Shown in pieces: positions 5,597 to 5,670 of a stretch of 5,670 nt of DNA. The stretch is from Phycisphaerales bacterium. Its GTDB lineage: Bacteria; Planctomycetota; Phycisphaerae; Phycisphaerales; Phycisphaeraceae. Position 1 is the stretch's first letter; each line of letters opens with the position of its first letter. Location of the stretch: positions 1 to 5,670 of the forward strand of contig JAAUTM010000117.1 of NCBI GenBank assembly GCA_012031455.1, read 5' to 3'. The notes under the pieces are model-generated. The model was given only the letters and a program-made list of their open reading frames with translations, did no database searches and had not been told where the DNA came from. The position numbers were made by a program, and so were the translations under genes.

Positions 5597-5670
5597 ATGG
5601 CAATTCAACGGGGGGCAACCCGCTGGTGAACACCTCCGAATTTGTAGGCGGAATGGTCACGGCAGGGGTG
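5575..5670 (+). pseudogene. Continuation of the beta-sandwich protein in a shifted frame, running off the window
   Basis: From 5575 the frame one base before the annotated one reads VTKGAGLNGNSTGGNPLVNT followed by SEFVGGMVTAGV to the last base, with no stop. The Gly/Asn/Thr/Ser-rich composition matches the upstream protein, and NLT...VTKGAGL is a natural continuation. In this frame a TAA at 5554-5556 means the shift occurs between about 5557 and 5596. One missing base explains it. It may be a sequencing error rather than a real break. Confidence 0.55.

Overview
The window looks like accessory-flanked chromosome from a Planctomycetota-type bacterium (Phycisphaerae or Pirellulales-like). This is an inference from three things: the release factor 2 sequence style, a DUF481-type outer-membrane protein with a GDxLxG-like N-terminal beta motif, and an exported PEP-CTERM-style beta-sandwich protein. 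No rRNA or lineage-defining marker is present to fix the taxon.

Layout, left to right. Positions 1-418 hold no gene. They contain a 38-bp-period tandem repeat, an inverted copy of the same interspersed element, a G-rich tract and a hairpin. Three minus-strand genes follow in tandem: a TTG-started 123-aa protein with a C-terminal C-x4-C-x10-C-x2-H cluster (419-790), a small membrane protein broken by one extra base near its C-terminus (947-1217), and a DUF481-like outer-membrane beta-barrel protein (1327-2385) preceded by a perfect 9-bp dyad. A minus-strand tRNA-Leu(GAG) with its own promoter lies at 2497-2582. It diverges from prfB (2764-3882), which encodes peptide chain release factor 2. 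A minus-strand tRNA-Gly(UCC) is at 3935-4006. Positions 4007-4660 hold no gene I can support. A near-consensus promoter overlapped by a LacI-type dyad then leads through a possible 38-aa leader ORF into an exported beta-sandwich protein (4925 onward). That gene changes frame near 5575 and runs off the window.

The most notable signal is at prfB. It has the classic +1 recoding site, but with UAA instead of UGA (CTT TAA C) and no recognisable Shine-Dalgarno-like stimulator. A second correction of -1 is then needed 12 nt later in an A5 run to recover the conserved sequence. Only with both shifts does the protein reach 372 aa with SPF and GGQ at the positions expected from E. coli RF2.

Three genes (small membrane protein, prfB, beta-sandwich protein) each need a one-base correction. 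Sequencing or assembly error, or ongoing decay, must therefore be weighed before any of these is read as biology.
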